Assembly: GCA_965248255.1 (NCBI GenBank)
Contig: CBDFIW010000001.1
Span: forward strand, 434,001 to 498,000
Length of the DNA stretch: 64,000 nucleotides
Direction of reading: 5' to 3'
Origin: JAKZVK01 sp965248255
Lineage (GTDB): Bacteria; Acidobacteriota; Terriglobia; Bryobacterales; UBA6623
Shown here: positions 36,667 through 46,943 of the stretch, piece by piece
How positions within the stretch are numbered: position 1 is the first letter of the stretch
Layout: each line of letters opens with the position of its first letter
Position numbers and translations under genes: made by a program
The notes under the pieces: generated by a model
Seen by the model: only the letters and a program-made list of their open reading frames with translations
Told to the model about the DNA's origin: nothing
Databases searched by the model: none

Positions 36667-38092
36667 TAGGCGCAAAGGTTTGGGAGACGATCGGTTTCAC
36701 GCTGGCGACGATTCCCATCTTGATGTACTTGGGTTTCCGTGTGGTCTGGGATGAACAAGGATTCCTCTACTCGGTCTTGGGGGGGGCTGACGGGCGGGTT
36801 GGGCAACTATTTCTACTATCGAGCGTTTAGCCAAGGAGGAAAGGCCGCGGTCGTGACGGCATTGGTCACAACGTATCCCGTCCTGACGGTGCTGCTGGCT
36901 TGGGGCATACTCAACGAATCCATTACAACAACGCAGACCTTGGGGTGTGCTTGCGCGATCGGGGCGGCCACGTTGATGGCCGAGTGAAGGCCTACTCGGT
37001 TCTTGCCGGATTCGAGAAACAATGACTAGCGCCGACGTAGTTGCTCGTGAACTGTTCGAGCTAGCGGTTCGTCGTGCGTTCGGACACCCCGGAGGTGAGA
37101 TCGTCGAGCTGATCGAAGCGCTCGAAACCAATGGAATCGAGTTTGTTCTCACCGGCCACGAAGCCGCCGCCGCATTCATGGCCGGCGTCTCTGGACGCCT
37201 CACGGGAGTCCCGGGGGTGTGCCTATCCACCCTGGGCCCAGGGGCGTGTAACGCGGTCTTGGGGGTAGCAAGCGCTTGGTTGGACCGGGACCCTCTGCTG
37301 CACTTCTCCGCTAGGACGCCGGACGCCCTCAGCGAAAGAAGCAGCAAGCAAAACCTTCCCCTCACCGAGGTCTTCTCGCCGATCAGCAAGAGTTCCGTTC
37401 GATTGGACGGTCACGGAACGGCGATTGCTGTTCGCGAAGCCGCGAGCCTTGCATTGACGCCACCACGAGGGCCTGTCCACCTAAGTCTTCCGCCCGACGT
37501 GGCGGGAAAAGAGGATCGAGCCGGCACGGGCAGGAACGTAGGTGATGAAACCTGTGAGCCTCGGTGCCTGGAGACGATCCTTGCCGCTCTTAACGAATCA
37601 CAGCGCCCCTTGGCCGCCGTCGGTCTCGCGCTGGATTCTCACCGTGACCACCAGGCCGTTCGGCGGTTTCTTGCGGAAACGAGAATCCCGTTCGTCGTGT
37701 TGCCACAGGGAAAGGGCGTTGCGGATGAGCGCGCTGATGGCTACCTGGGAACCATCGCCTCGGCCGCGGGGGACGACGTTGCCGTCGAAGCAGTGGAAGC
37801 AAGCGACTGCCTGCTTGGGATCGGTTTTGACCCGGTCGAATCGTGCCACGACTGGCACCGAGACCGTCCTTTCTACTCGATTTCGAACGGCTCTGTAGCG
37901 TTCCGCGACTTCTCCCCCACAGTCGAGTGCGTAGGGAATGTCACCGAGTTACTCGACGAACTGCGAGGCAAGTACGCCGGCCGGCCGGCCTGGACGCCTG
38001 AGGAACTCCAACAAATACGCGAGCGCGTGAGAGCGGCAATGATCCCCGAGGAAAAGGAGACCGAAGCCGGCCTGTCACCGTACGATGTCTTA

Positions 38093-39185
38093 TTGACTCC
38101 CGCATAATATAGAGTCAGTCAAAACAAAGAGAAGACTGTTTCCAGAAGGCCGTGATCAAACGCGGTTTGCGGTACATGCGGCGGAGTGCCTTGCGGGCCC
38201 GCTCGTTCAGCTCGCCGTAGTCTTTCGGGCAGACGTTCGGCAACTCGTGCTGCTTCCAGTAAGCCCAGATGTATTCCACCGGATTCAACTCCGGCGCATA
38301 GGGTGGCAAGTACTCGGTTGCGATGTGGCCTTCGGAGAGTTCGATGAACTCTTGCACCAGGCGGCTACGGTGCGCCGGCAGCCGATCCCAGACGATCAGC
38401 AGCGGGCGATCGATATGACGTACCAACGCCTTGAGAAAGTCGGTCACTTGCTCTTTGCCGATCGCACCGGGATAGAGCCGGAAGTAGAAGTTACGCAGCG
38501 TCAGCCCCGCCGAGACGGAAAGCTTCTCCCAGTTGAAGTTAAACTGCAGCACCGGTGTTTGGCCACGTGGCGCCCAGGTGCGGCAGCGATGCGGCTTCTG
38601 ACTCAATCCGCTTTCGTCGATGAAGACGAGCGTACGGCCTTCGTTTTGGGCTTTTTTTTAATGCGCTTCCAGGTCTTGCGCTTCCAGGTGCGGATCCGCT
38701 CTTCGTTGCGCTCGCGCGCCTTTCCGGCCGGGCGTTGCGGGCTCCAGTCGAGCGCTCGCAGGATCTTCCAGGCGTGGCCTGCGTGGTATGCGACCCCGAA
38801 CTCGTCTCCGGTCAGCCGAGCCACCCGCGGACAGCTCCACAGGGGCGTTGGGAAGCCGTGGGCTTCCGGGCCTTCCAGCAGCAGCGACGTCAGGCGTTCG
38901 CGTTGTGCGGCATCGAGGAGCGGCTTGCGTCCGGCGCGCCCGGCCTGGCGGAGTCCGGCCGCACCCTGCTCGCGGTATTGCCGCCGCCACTCACTGACGG
39001 TTTGGCGAGCGACGTTCAGCCGTCTCGCCGTCTCGGACTGATTGTGGCCTTGGTGGAGCAGCCGCATCGCTTCGAAACGGCGCTTCTCCAGCGCCTTGAA
39101 ATCCCGCTTCACACCTTTGGGGTTGCCCATACATATATAGATGCTCCACACTGTCAAAAGTGTCATAATAATTTGCGGGATTCAA
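38093..39185 (-). mobile_element. IS630-family element A, copy 3
   Basis: 1093 bp, TA duplication 38091-38092/39186-39187, target TTAG. One base shorter than copies 1 and 4 in the A-run of the left-hand noncoding end (near 39158). It splits the ThDP enzyme. Confidence 0.92.
38115..39130 (-). CDS. IS630-family transposase, element A copy 3
   Basis: Same two-frame protein as copy 1, apparently unchanged in coding sequence, with the A8 slippery run (T8 near 38652-38659). DDE motifs VFIDESGL, LLIVWDRLPAH and ELNPVEYIW present. Confidence 0.87.
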
Positions 39186-39711
39186 TAGAACGCTTGCAGC
39201 AAGACTTGCCCGAGGAAACGATTCTCGCCACAAACGTGGGAGCCCACAAGATGCTGGTCTCGCAGATTTGGCGCGCCCCGAGGCCGGGCTCGTTTTTGGT
39301 GTCGAACGGCTTGTCGTCGATGGGCTTCGGGCTGCCGGCCTCGCTGGCGGCATCACTGCTTTCTCCCGACAGGCCTGTCGTCGCGGTTGTCGGTGACGGT
39401 GGTTTCGGGATGATGGTCCAGGAGTTGGAAACCGCGGTGCGTCTGAAGGTCAAACCCCTGATCGTAGTCCTGTGCGATCGGTCGTTGGCCGTGATCAAGA
39501 TCGCGCAGAAGGCCAAGCGATTACCCTTGCGGGGTGTAGACTTTGGCGACGTCGATTGGGCTGCTGTCGCTGAGGGCTTTGGTGCGAAAGGGCTCCGGGT
39601 CCATTCTTTCGAGGTGCTTGATTCCGCGCTCACGGATTGGTTGGCGAATCGGCAACTGACAGTGCTGGCCGTGCGGATTGATGAGAATCTGTATCGAGGG
39701 CTGACGTACTA

Positions 39712-40876
39712 GTGTAGTGCGTCAAGCAGATTGCACCTTATGCAGGGCGGCACGTCCGCGCTTGACTTTCTCGAGGATGTCGGAGGCGGTCGCGGTCCAG
39801 ATGAAGGGCGTGGGATGCCCGTTGTGCTGGGCGATGTAGTCGTCAATGGCGGCGACGAGCTCGTCCACGCTGCGAAACACGCCGCGGCGCAGGCGCTTGA
39901 CGGTGAGATCGCGAAAGAATCGCTCGACCATGTTCAGCCACGACGCCGAGGTCGGGGTGAAATGAATGTGGAAGCGCGGGTGACGATCGAGCCAACGCTT
40001 CACAGCGGCATGCTTGTGGGTGGCATAGTTGTCCACGATGAGATGAAGCTGTTTGTCCTTGGGAGTGCGGCGGTCAATTAAGCGCAGGAAGCGCAGCCAT
40101 TCCTGGTGGCTGTGTCGGGGCATGCACTCGGCGATCACGCTGCCGTCAAGGCTGTTGAGCGCCGCAAACAGGGTGGTCGTGCCGTTGCGCTTGTAATCGT
40201 GGGTCATCGTTTGGCCGCGTCCCTTTTTGAGCGGCAGGCCGGGCTGGGTGCGATCGAGGGCTTGGATTTGGGACTTCTCATCGAGCGAGAGAACCAGAGC
40301 ATGCTCAGGCGGATTGAGATAGAGTCCGACGATGTCGTCGAGTTTCTCGGCGAAACGCGGGTCATTGCTGAGCTTGAAGGTCTTGACGCGGTGGGGCTTG
40401 AGGCCATGGGCGCGCCAAATCCGTCCCACGGTGGAAGCGCTGACGCCGGCCCGCGGCGGCCATGGTGCGGCGGCTCCAGTGGGTGGCGTTGGACGGTTTC
40501 TCGCGGGTGGTCTTGTGGATGATCTGCTGTACTTTCTGCTTCGAGACGGCAGGTTTACGACCGGGCCGTGGGGCGTCTTTTGCAATGCCGGCGATGCTGC
40601 TTTCGAGAAAGCGCGTGCGCCAGCGGGCCACCAACTGCCGCGAGACACCGAGCTGTGCGGCGATCTGCTTATTCTCGAGACCGTCGGCGGCCAGCAGGAC
40701 AATCCTGGCTCGCAGGGCGAGACGAACGGCGACTTGGCGACCGCGCGCGTAGCGGTCCAACTGCTTGCATTGCGCTGTGTTCAAAGTTACTGGTTGTGCT
40801 CTTCGCATCCCATGCCTCCTGTTAATAGAGACGATGGGAAGTCAATATAAGTTACATTATTTATAGTGCACTACAC
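39712..40876 (-). mobile_element. IS630-type element B, copy 3
   Basis: 1165 bp, inserted between two convergent genes at gtaCTAGttc. The TA at 39710-39711 plus the element's first G keeps the TAG stop of the ThDP enzyme. Its other end abuts an IS5-type copy in a rebuilt CTAG (40876-40879). One extra C near 40450 breaks the transposase. Confidence 0.9.
39722..40808 (-). pseudogene. IS630-family transposase, element B copy 3, frameshifted
   Basis: The N-terminal 125 codons (MRRAQPVTLNTAQCKQLDRY to MAAAGRR) and the rest (GVSASTVGRIWRAHG to HKVQSA) are in different frames because a C2 run became C3 near 40450. All catalytic motifs are present in the second part. It carries the KTFKLSND variant shared with copy 2. 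Confidence 0.85.
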
Positions 40877-40879
40877 TAG

Positions 40880-41707
40880 GGCGTGTTAACACTAAGTCGC
40901 AAAAGCTGCTATACTCGGAGGTATGGAGATCACCGAGCAGCAATACCGCCGCATCGAGCCGGTCCTGCCCCGCCAGCGCGGCAATGTGAGCCTGCCGAAC
41001 CTCACGGTTTTGAACGCCATGTTGTATGTCGCCGAGCAGGGCTGCAAATGGCGCGGCTTGCCTAAACGCTTCGGTAACTGGCACACCATTTATACCCGCA
41101 TGAACCGCTGGTCGAAGAACGGCGTGCTCGACGCCGTCTTCGAGAAACTGCAGCGCGAGCAGCTGGTCCGCATCCGAATCGAAGCCGTGTCAATGGACTC
41201 GACCATCGTGAAGGTTCATCCCGACGGCACGGGCGCGTTAAAAAAAACGGTCCGCAAGCGATCGGCAAATCCCGCGGCGGATGGACCACCAAGATTCATA
41301 TGGTTGCCGCAAATGCTCGAACGGCGATAACCTTCGCTCTCTCGCCCGGCCAAGCGCACGACGCCCAGCAGGGCCGCGAACTGCTCGGTGGTCTGGGGCC
41401 ACTGCCCGAGCCGCTGCCGCTGCTGATGGACGGCGCCTATGAGGACGATCAGACACGCCAACTGGCTTTGGATTTCGGATGGATTCCCGTCGTGCCGCCC
41501 CGGCGCACCCGCCTGGAGCCGTGGGAATACGACCGAGCGCTCTATCGCCGCCGCAACGAGATCGAGAGACTCTTCCGACGGCTCAAGGGATTCCGCCGCA
41601 TCTTCTCCCGCTTCGACAAGCTCGACGTCATGTTCCTCGCCTTCCTCCACTTCGCCCTCATCGTCGAGGCTCTACGTTTCGATACCCTACGTTAGCGTTA
41701 ACACGCC
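40880..41707 (+). mobile_element. IS5-type element, copy 2
   Basis: 828 bp, GGCGTGTTAACACTAA ends, CTAG duplication (40876-40879, 41708-41711). It is head to head with IS630-B copy 3. Its right CTAG still contains the TAG stop of the minus-strand M81 gene. Confidence 0.92.
40923..41695 (+). CDS. IS5-type transposase, copy 2 (minus-1 frameshift fusion)
   Basis: Frame one: MEITEQQYRRIEPVLPRQRG, NAMLYVAEQGCKWRGLPKRF, then EAVSMDSTIVKVHPDGTG with the first Asp. At an A8 run (41240-41247) a minus-1 slip continues NGPQAIGKSRGGWTTKIHMV into the second frame: LPLLMDGAYEDDQTR (second Asp) and YRRRNEIERLFRRLKGFRRI (Glu in the Y-x2-R-x3-E-x6-K signature). Both halves are complete. Two-ORF organisation fits the IS427 group of IS5. 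Confidence 0.87.
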
Positions 41708-43246
41708 CTAGTTCACACCGTACATCGGCCGTCGAATGTTCTTGTAGACCCGATTGTTTGGGTTGACGGTCGTGTAGCCCGGCGTGTCAACCTCGATGAT
41801 GCGGCCGGCGATGGGCTCGTAGGCGGCTCGGAAGGCAACGGCCGCCTTGACCACCAGAATGCGCTGCTTCTCGGGATAGATCCCGGCGCTCGTTAGCTGG
41901 TGAATGCTGAAGGGGGTGTGGCGCCAGCTCACCAGCAGCACGATGTTAGGGAGATCTCGGGTCGATCCCTGTGCGTGGAGGACCGCGGAAAGACCCTGGT
42001 CGAGGTATCGCTGGCCGCCGTGGCGGACTTCGGTTTCGATGTACCGCCCGTCGTAGATCAGCTTAACCGTGCCTCGAATGCCAACCGGGGCGCCATGTTG
42101 CCCGTCGGTCTTGCCCCCGACCTCGCCCTCGAACTCGTTGCCGACCCCGACCTTGACCGCTTGCTCGACGGCCTTCGGATCAAACAGAGCGACGACCCAG
42201 CCCTCTGCCCCCTGCCGGATCAGCTCGCTGAGGATGAACGTGCTGTCGCCCGGGCCGCCGCCCCCGATGTTGTCTCCGGTTTCGACGAGGACGACGGGGA
42301 ACTTGTCGCCGCCGATCGCTTGTCCGACGGCCGTGGCGGCGTCGGGCAATGTCAGGCGGAATTGATCACGCCGCTCCCAGAGCATGTCGGCGAGCCGCTG
42401 GGCTTCTTGCTCAGCCAGTTCTCGATCGTTGTCTGTGACTACAACGACGCTGGGCGCCATGTTGGGCACGTCGGCATAGTGGTAGCTTCCCGAGAGGCTG
42501 ACCGCCAGGAAGCGCGGATCTTTCTCCAAGCGCCGAGTCTCTTCGACGATGGCGAGCAGCGGTTCGCGCTTGGTGTACTGGTGGATCTTCGTGAGATAGA
42601 GCAGTGGCTTGACGATCGCCTGGGTCGGACGAACCTTGCTCCGGGCAATGTCGGCTACGATCCGAGCGGCCCGAAGCCCACGCTCGCGCTGATCGATGTG
42701 CGGATTCTCTTTGTACGTCAGCAGCGCGGTCGAGAGTTCGACAATCTCCTCGCCGACGTTGGCGTGAAAATCATGCGTCACAACGATAGGGAAAGCCGGG
42801 CCCATCGCTTCCCGCACGCGGCGGACGACCTCGGCATCGGCAGCGGAGTGCGACTCGCTGACCATCGCCCCGTGAAGAGCTACCAGCAGACCGTCCAACT
42901 GCGGGGCTGCCTTCAAACGATAGACCAACTCAGCCGTGATGGCCTCAAAGGCCTCGTCGGTGACGGGACCGGAGGGAACGGCCCAACCGACGATCGTAGG
43001 GTACAGATCGAAACCGTACTCCTTCGCTCCCTGGATGTAGCCGGTGATCTCGTTGTTGGCGTGCTCGAACTCGCTGACGATTTCTTCCCCGCGGAAGAGG
43101 CCCTTGTTGTGGAACTCCGCCAGCCCCGTTTTCAACTTGCTGTAGGTGTTCGACTCGTGGAGCATCCCGCCTACCGCGATGCGGGGCTGCTGGGCTGAGG
43201 TAGCGCCGGCCATCAGCAACACTGTAAGGCACACACAAAGTCGCAT
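41708..43246 (-). CDS. M81-family (MlrC/microcystinase C-like) metallopeptidase, exported
   Basis: 512 residues from ATG 43246, which begins a signal peptide (MRLCVCLTVLLMAGATSAQQ). N-terminal M81 domain: RIAVGGMLHESNTYSKLKTG, VALHGAMVSESHSAADAEVV, and VTHDFHANVGEEIVELSTAL with the metal-binding Asp and His; NPHIDQRERG follows. The C-terminal domain includes VETGDNIGGGGPGDSTFILS and RRPMYGVN. Named after the linear-peptide hydrolase of microcystin degradation, but most family members have unknown peptide substrates. The TAG stop is inside the CTAG at the IS5 junction and is unaltered. No other mlr genes nearby. Confidence 0.88.
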   Translation of the reverse strand: MRLCVCLTVLLMAGATSAQQPRIAVGGMLHESNTYSKLKTGLAEFHNKGLFRGEEIVSEFEHANNEITGYIQGAKEYGFDLYPTIVGWAVPSGPVTDEAFEAITAELVYRLKAAPQLDGLLVALHGAMVSESHSAADAEVVRRVREAMGPAFPIVVTHDFHANVGEEIVELSTALLTYKENPHIDQRERGLRAARIVADIARSKVRPTQAIVKPLLYLTKIHQYTKREPLLAIVEETRRLEKDPRFLAVSLSGSYHYADVPNMAPSVVVVTDNDRELAEQEAQRLADMLWERRDQFRLTLPDAATAVGQAIGGDKFPVVLVETGDNIGGGGPGDSTFILSELIRQGAEGWVVALFDPKAVEQAVKVGVGNEFEGEVGGKTDGQHGAPVGIRGTVKLIYDGRYIETEVRHGGQRYLDQGLSAVLHAQGSTRDLPNIVLLVSWRHTPFSIHQLTSAGIYPEKQRILVVKAAVAFRAAYEPIAGRIIEVDTPGYTTVNPNNRVYKNIRRPMYGVN

Positions 43247-43322
43247 GGGAAGTCCCAGGATTGGGTGCGTGTCGAGCGTAGCACGCCGGGCGGCGCCGCA
43301 CACCTCTAGACTTGGCGAACCC

Positions 43323-45244
43323 TCAGCGGCCGTCCTTATCAATCAACCAAGCCACAAGGCCCGTGTCCTTGACCAGCAGAAAACCCCTCTCTTTGCGTTG
43401 AAGCCACGCGAGGAAGTCACTGTGCGCTTGTTCATCCACAACGAAAACCAACGGCCGGCCCAGCGTTAGAATCTCATCGAGGGCCTCTTCCCGTGGCGCC
43501 TCGGCCGCGTCGCTGACCAGAGTCTTCACAAGCCTTTGCCGCGACCGCACCAAGGCCTCGTCGTAGCCTCGCACCCTAGTCAGAATGAAATCGCTCGTGA
43601 TATCCACACCAGGATGGACTTTGCTCGTTGCTGGGGCCACGTAGAGTTGCCGCCGCGTGAGGGTAGGTAGGTGAGCTTGTTCGTCGCAGCCACCAGGATG
43701 CTGTCGATGGGTGTCTGTTCGCGAATGACATCACAGAGAAGGGCGAAGGGTTCGCTCTTGTCGAGGCGCAAGTCGAACCCGCTCACATCGAGTTGGGGCA
43801 GCGGCTCGGCCGTCCAGCTCCGCGAGCGCAGTGTCGGGTCCGTCGCGGGGATGGCTAAAAGCAGGATCACGATCCCCAACGCGGGCGCGGCCAACCGTCC
43901 AAGTCGCTCGAACGGCGGCTCGAGCGCGAGCGCCAGGAAGGGGAAGAGGCACAGGGCCGCCGTGAAGACGAACTTGTATTCATTTGCGTAATCCGGAATC
44001 CGAAATACCACATAGCAAGCGCCACTCGCCGCTCCACCCCACAGAAGAGTCAGTGCTTGCACACGGCTTCGACGCCAAACGCGCGGCAGTGCCACCGCCA
44101 CCCCGGCCAGCAATGGGGAGGTCACGATCAGAGCCTGCAGCGCTTTGCGGAACGTCTCGCCCTGGCTCGGCAGAACGTCGAAACCCGGTGCCACGCGGTC
44201 GGCGGTGACCTCGCTGACGAGCACCCACGCCAGCCCCGCCGATATCAGCGTAGTCGCCCCTAGCGCGACCATCGGCCAATACGGCGCCGGAGAGCGGAGC
44301 AACTTCGCATCGACGAAGACCGCAAACACAAATCCTCCGACGAGAGCGCAGACCACCGGCAGATATAGCGGGTAGATCATGACCATCCCAAGGACCAGAA
44401 GTGAAGCTGCTCCCACGCGGTCGAATCGGAAACTGTGCGGCTCCCGTAGAAGCAGAACATACGCCAACGCCAAAAACATCCCGAGCGCCAGAGGCATTTG
44501 GTTAAACACGGAGAGTTTTTCGAGCCACGGCGTGTAACGGCGGTCGCCCCAGAGTTGCCACTCCTCCGCAAGAGGAAGGAGCTTTAGCAAGACGTATCCG
44601 GCGATGTTGACGCCAAAAAAAGCCAGATTGCCGACGTCACTTTCGAAAAGCGGTTCCCCCCCCAGTTCACCGACCAGTAGTGCGGTTAACCCGTAGATCG
44701 TCAAGAGCCAAACCAAGTTGACCCAGACAAAATTCCACGCAGGCGGCGAGTGGAGTTGGTAGCTCAGCACAGCCTGGTATGCATGCCCCAGCCACGGGTA
44801 CGCCAGCCTTACGCCGGCCATCTCGGGCTCGCCTACCATGAGATGGCCGTTCGCGATCATCGAAACGACGTCGCTGTGCATCCAGGCATGCCAGGAGTAG
44901 GCGCGGCCTTCCGGTTGCGTCCACTGGGCAAAAAGGAGACCCAGTGGGGCGAACAGAACGAGCCCGGCCCCCAGAAGCATCTTGCTATTGGGCAGACAGC
45001 TGCGGTCAAACCGCCGGGCGATCAAAAGGACGGCTGGTAGATTCAACCACGGCAGCAACGCCGCGGAAGATTCAAACGAAACCCCTGCCAGGCGTAGAGC
45101 ATAGAACTCCGAGCAGAGAACCGGGGGAGTCAGCGCCACGCCGGTCAGCAGACGGGACCAAAACCCGAATCCGCACAGAGGGGCGCCGAACGTTACCCAC
45201 CCGCCGGGCAACACACTCAGTATCACGAATGTGAGTGCACCCAA
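43323..45244 (-). pseudogene. Large polytopic membrane protein, possibly GT-C glycosyltransferase-like, frameshifted
   Basis: About 640 residues when joined. Frame one holds some 12 hydrophobic segments (YGLTALLVGELGGEPL, LLVLGMVMIYPLYLPVVCAL, APALGIVILLLAIPA, and others); an early lumenal-type loop (WTQPEGRAYSWHAWMHSDVV) has acidic and His residues like GT-C enzymes. After TNKLTYLP the frame is lost near 43650-43675; the next frame gives TRRQLYVAPATSKVHPGVDI and a soluble C-terminal domain (RGYDEALVRSRQRLVKTLVS, RPLVFVVDEQAH). Start is TTG 45244, so the N-terminus is uncertain. The neighbouring SGNH and methyltransferase genes favour a role in surface-glycan assembly, by inference only. Confidence 0.6.
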
Positions 45245-45567
45245 CGTGGTCGGCCTCCGCGCGCGATTCCTAATTAAACCGGATTGCGCACCTCTGAGGC
45301 AGGAGTCCGGGGCCAGATCCGTCCGCTAAGTTCGCGAGGGCTGGGACCGCAAGCTGAAGCATGCGGCACGGAAGGATAGTCCCTAAACGATGCCGGCCCC
45401 GGCAGGGCGTTTGAGCCGTGCGCCTCCCGACACCCGGTGGATGGCAAAGACGAAAAGCCGCCGTGGTCTGGCCGCCCAACGGTCGCGAATCGCCCCCATT
45501 GTATACTGCGGTGAACTTCGCCCTCTTGGCGGCCCCCGCCACCCCGCGCGATAGTGCCGCCACCTGC

Positions 45568-46770
45568 ATGTCCTCTTCAAAGAAGTCCGTTTCGGTGCGA
45601 CAGTATACGCTCATCGTGCTGGCCTCGACCCTGCTGGCCATAGGCTTGGCGGAAGCGTATCTCGCGTATCGTGCGCCGTCGCGGCTGGTCCTCCCGTTCT
45701 ACAACGAGCTGCATCCCTACGTGATGTTCCGGCCCCACGCCAGCGCGACGTACGTGACTCCCGACACGCTCGCCATGTCGCATTACCAAAGCAGGGTCTA
45801 CCACTACACCAACGAGGACGGCTTCCGCGTCAGCTCCCCCGACTACGAGCTGCCCAGAGCCAAGCCCGCCGGCCAGCTCCGGATCGCTTTTCTCGGCAGC
45901 TCCGCCGTGCAGCTCGGCAGCACCTACGAGACGACTCTGCCCGGCTCGCTCAAACGCCTGTTACAGGAGAAGCACCCTGGCCGCGACGTCGAGGTCATCA
46001 ACGCCGGCATTCAATCGTGCGTCTCGCGTCAGTCGATCGCGCACTTCCTCTTCACTGTGAGGGACTACCAACCCGACGTCGTCATCCTCTACGACGGCGT
46101 CAACGACATCGGCCTGCCGCTCACCTACGAATCCCGCGCCAACTATCCCTACAACTTCCAAGCGATGCAAGGGGCCTGGGGCGCCTACCGCCAGGAAAGT
46201 CAAGTCCCCGTGCTCAGCTTGCTTCTCAACCGCAGCCGCCTCTATGCCGCGCTGCGGGTGCAGTGGGAGGATGAGGCCGCCAAGACCGTCTCGAATGTCG
46301 CCCTGGGGCTGAACAAAGCCCCCAACGCCGTGTCGGCGGACCACGTCCTCAGTCACCCCGAGTTCGCGCAAAAGCACATCGCCGCCTATCTGTCGAACTG
46401 GGAACGCCTGCTCGAGCTGTCGAAGGCCTATGGCTTCGAGACGATCTGTGTGCTGCAACCCACCGGAGGCCTCGACCGGGACTATGCCGTACCCCTGACG
46501 GTGCGGGACTTCAATCTAACCGAAGAAGGCGCCCTCGACTGGATCGCCGCCTTCACGGTTCTCTACGAAGAAGCCGACCGCCAAGCCGAAGCCCTCGCCC
46601 GGGCGCACCCCGAGCGCACGTTCCTGAACCTACGCAATTCCCTCCACCCGGCCAAGGACCACTTCTGGGACCTGGTCCACGTCTACGACGACACCAACGA
46701 CCACCTCGCCGAACTAATCTACGGGGAAGCTGACCAAGTGTTCGACCGCGCGGCGGCCAACACAAACTGA
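45568..46770 (+). CDS. Membrane-anchored SGNH/GDSL hydrolase 1
   Basis: 400 residues from ATG 45568. N-terminal membrane anchor (RQYTLIVLASTLLAIGLAEA), then an extracytoplasmic domain. SGNH blocks: Ser in IAFLGSSAVQLGSTYE, Gly in EVINAGIQSCVSRQS, Asn in VVILYDGVNDIGLPL, and Asp-His in HFWDLVHVYDDTND. This family includes esterases and acetyl transfer/removal enzymes acting on polysaccharides. A paralogue follows at 48550-49777 with the same architecture (shared YELPRAKP-GQLR segment), so the two arose by duplication. Intact. Confidence 0.85.
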   Translation: MSSSKKSVSVRQYTLIVLASTLLAIGLAEAYLAYRAPSRLVLPFYNELHPYVMFRPHASATYVTPDTLAMSHYQSRVYHYTNEDGFRVSSPDYELPRAKPAGQLRIAFLGSSAVQLGSTYETTLPGSLKRLLQEKHPGRDVEVINAGIQSCVSRQSIAHFLFTVRDYQPDVVILYDGVNDIGLPLTYESRANYPYNFQAMQGAWGAYRQESQVPVLSLLLNRSRLYAALRVQWEDEAAKTVSNVALGLNKAPNAVSADHVLSHPEFAQKHIAAYLSNWERLLELSKAYGFETICVLQPTGGLDRDYAVPLTVRDFNLTEEGALDWIAAFTVLYEEADRQAEALARAHPERTFLNLRNSLHPAKDHFWDLVHVYDDTNDHLAELIYGEADQVFDRAAANTN

Positions 46771-46943
46771 GCGGCGGCTCGAAAGGATATCCGCGATGAT
46801 AGCCACAATCCGGGTGGGTTGCGTTGCCCTGACAGAGCTCAGGACATTGCGCTGACGATCAGTGTAGCTGGCGCAACGAGCACCTCTCTCTTTGCGCACC
46901 ACTGGTCTCGCGCCGTGGACGGCTTCTCTCTGCAGGTAGGTGT

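Larger units (their letters stand above)
35480..36987 (+). pseudogene. EamA-type half transporter 2, split by IS630-A and frameshifted
   Basis: Removing the IS (35576-36666) joins MSTL to GAKVWETIGFTLATIPILMY in frame at the empty site ccTTAGgc. A G8 run (36779-36786) then breaks the frame; with seven G it would read VLGGLTGGLGNYFYYRAFSQ and continue GGKAAVVTALVTTYPVLTVL to LGCACAIGAATLMAE. Reconstructed length is about 138 residues with about five membrane segments, the same size as the preceding half transporter. The start is 4 bases after the partner's stop. Confidence 0.82.
37022..39712 (+). pseudogene. Thiamine-diphosphate enzyme (decarboxylase/synthase type), split by IS630-A
   Basis: Removing the IS (38093-39185) joins YDVL to ERLQQDLPEETILATNVGAH in frame (empty site gtcTTAGaac), giving about 530 residues, a normal length. 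PYR domain: RRAFGHPGGEIVELIEALET and the activating Glu in LTGHEAAAAFMAGV. Central domain: RPLAAVGLALDSHRDHQAVR. PP domain: NGLSSMGFGLPASLAAS and GDGGFGMMVQELETAVRLKV with the Mg/ThDP GDG motif, ending in VLCDRS where Asn is usual. Closest general types are benzoylformate, sulfopyruvate or phosphonopyruvate decarboxylases and acetolactate synthases; I cannot choose. Last gene of the operon; its TAG stop is in the CTAG used by IS630-B copy 3. Confidence 0.85.

Noticed and set aside
30481..39712. Identification of the operon as a mandelate or sulfonate pathway
   Set aside because: The enolase-superfamily and ThDP enzymes fit several pathways; no flavin dehydrogenase, sulfatase or other diagnostic gene is present.
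39712..41707. IS630-B plus IS5 as one composite transposon moving as a unit
   Set aside because: The pairing at 26507-28501 joins the other end of IS630-B, and each IS5 copy has its own CTAG duplication, so the events are separate.
41900..43198. A 432-codon plus-strand frame opposite the M81 gene
   Set aside because: The minus-strand protein has clear motifs and a signal peptide; the plus frame has none.
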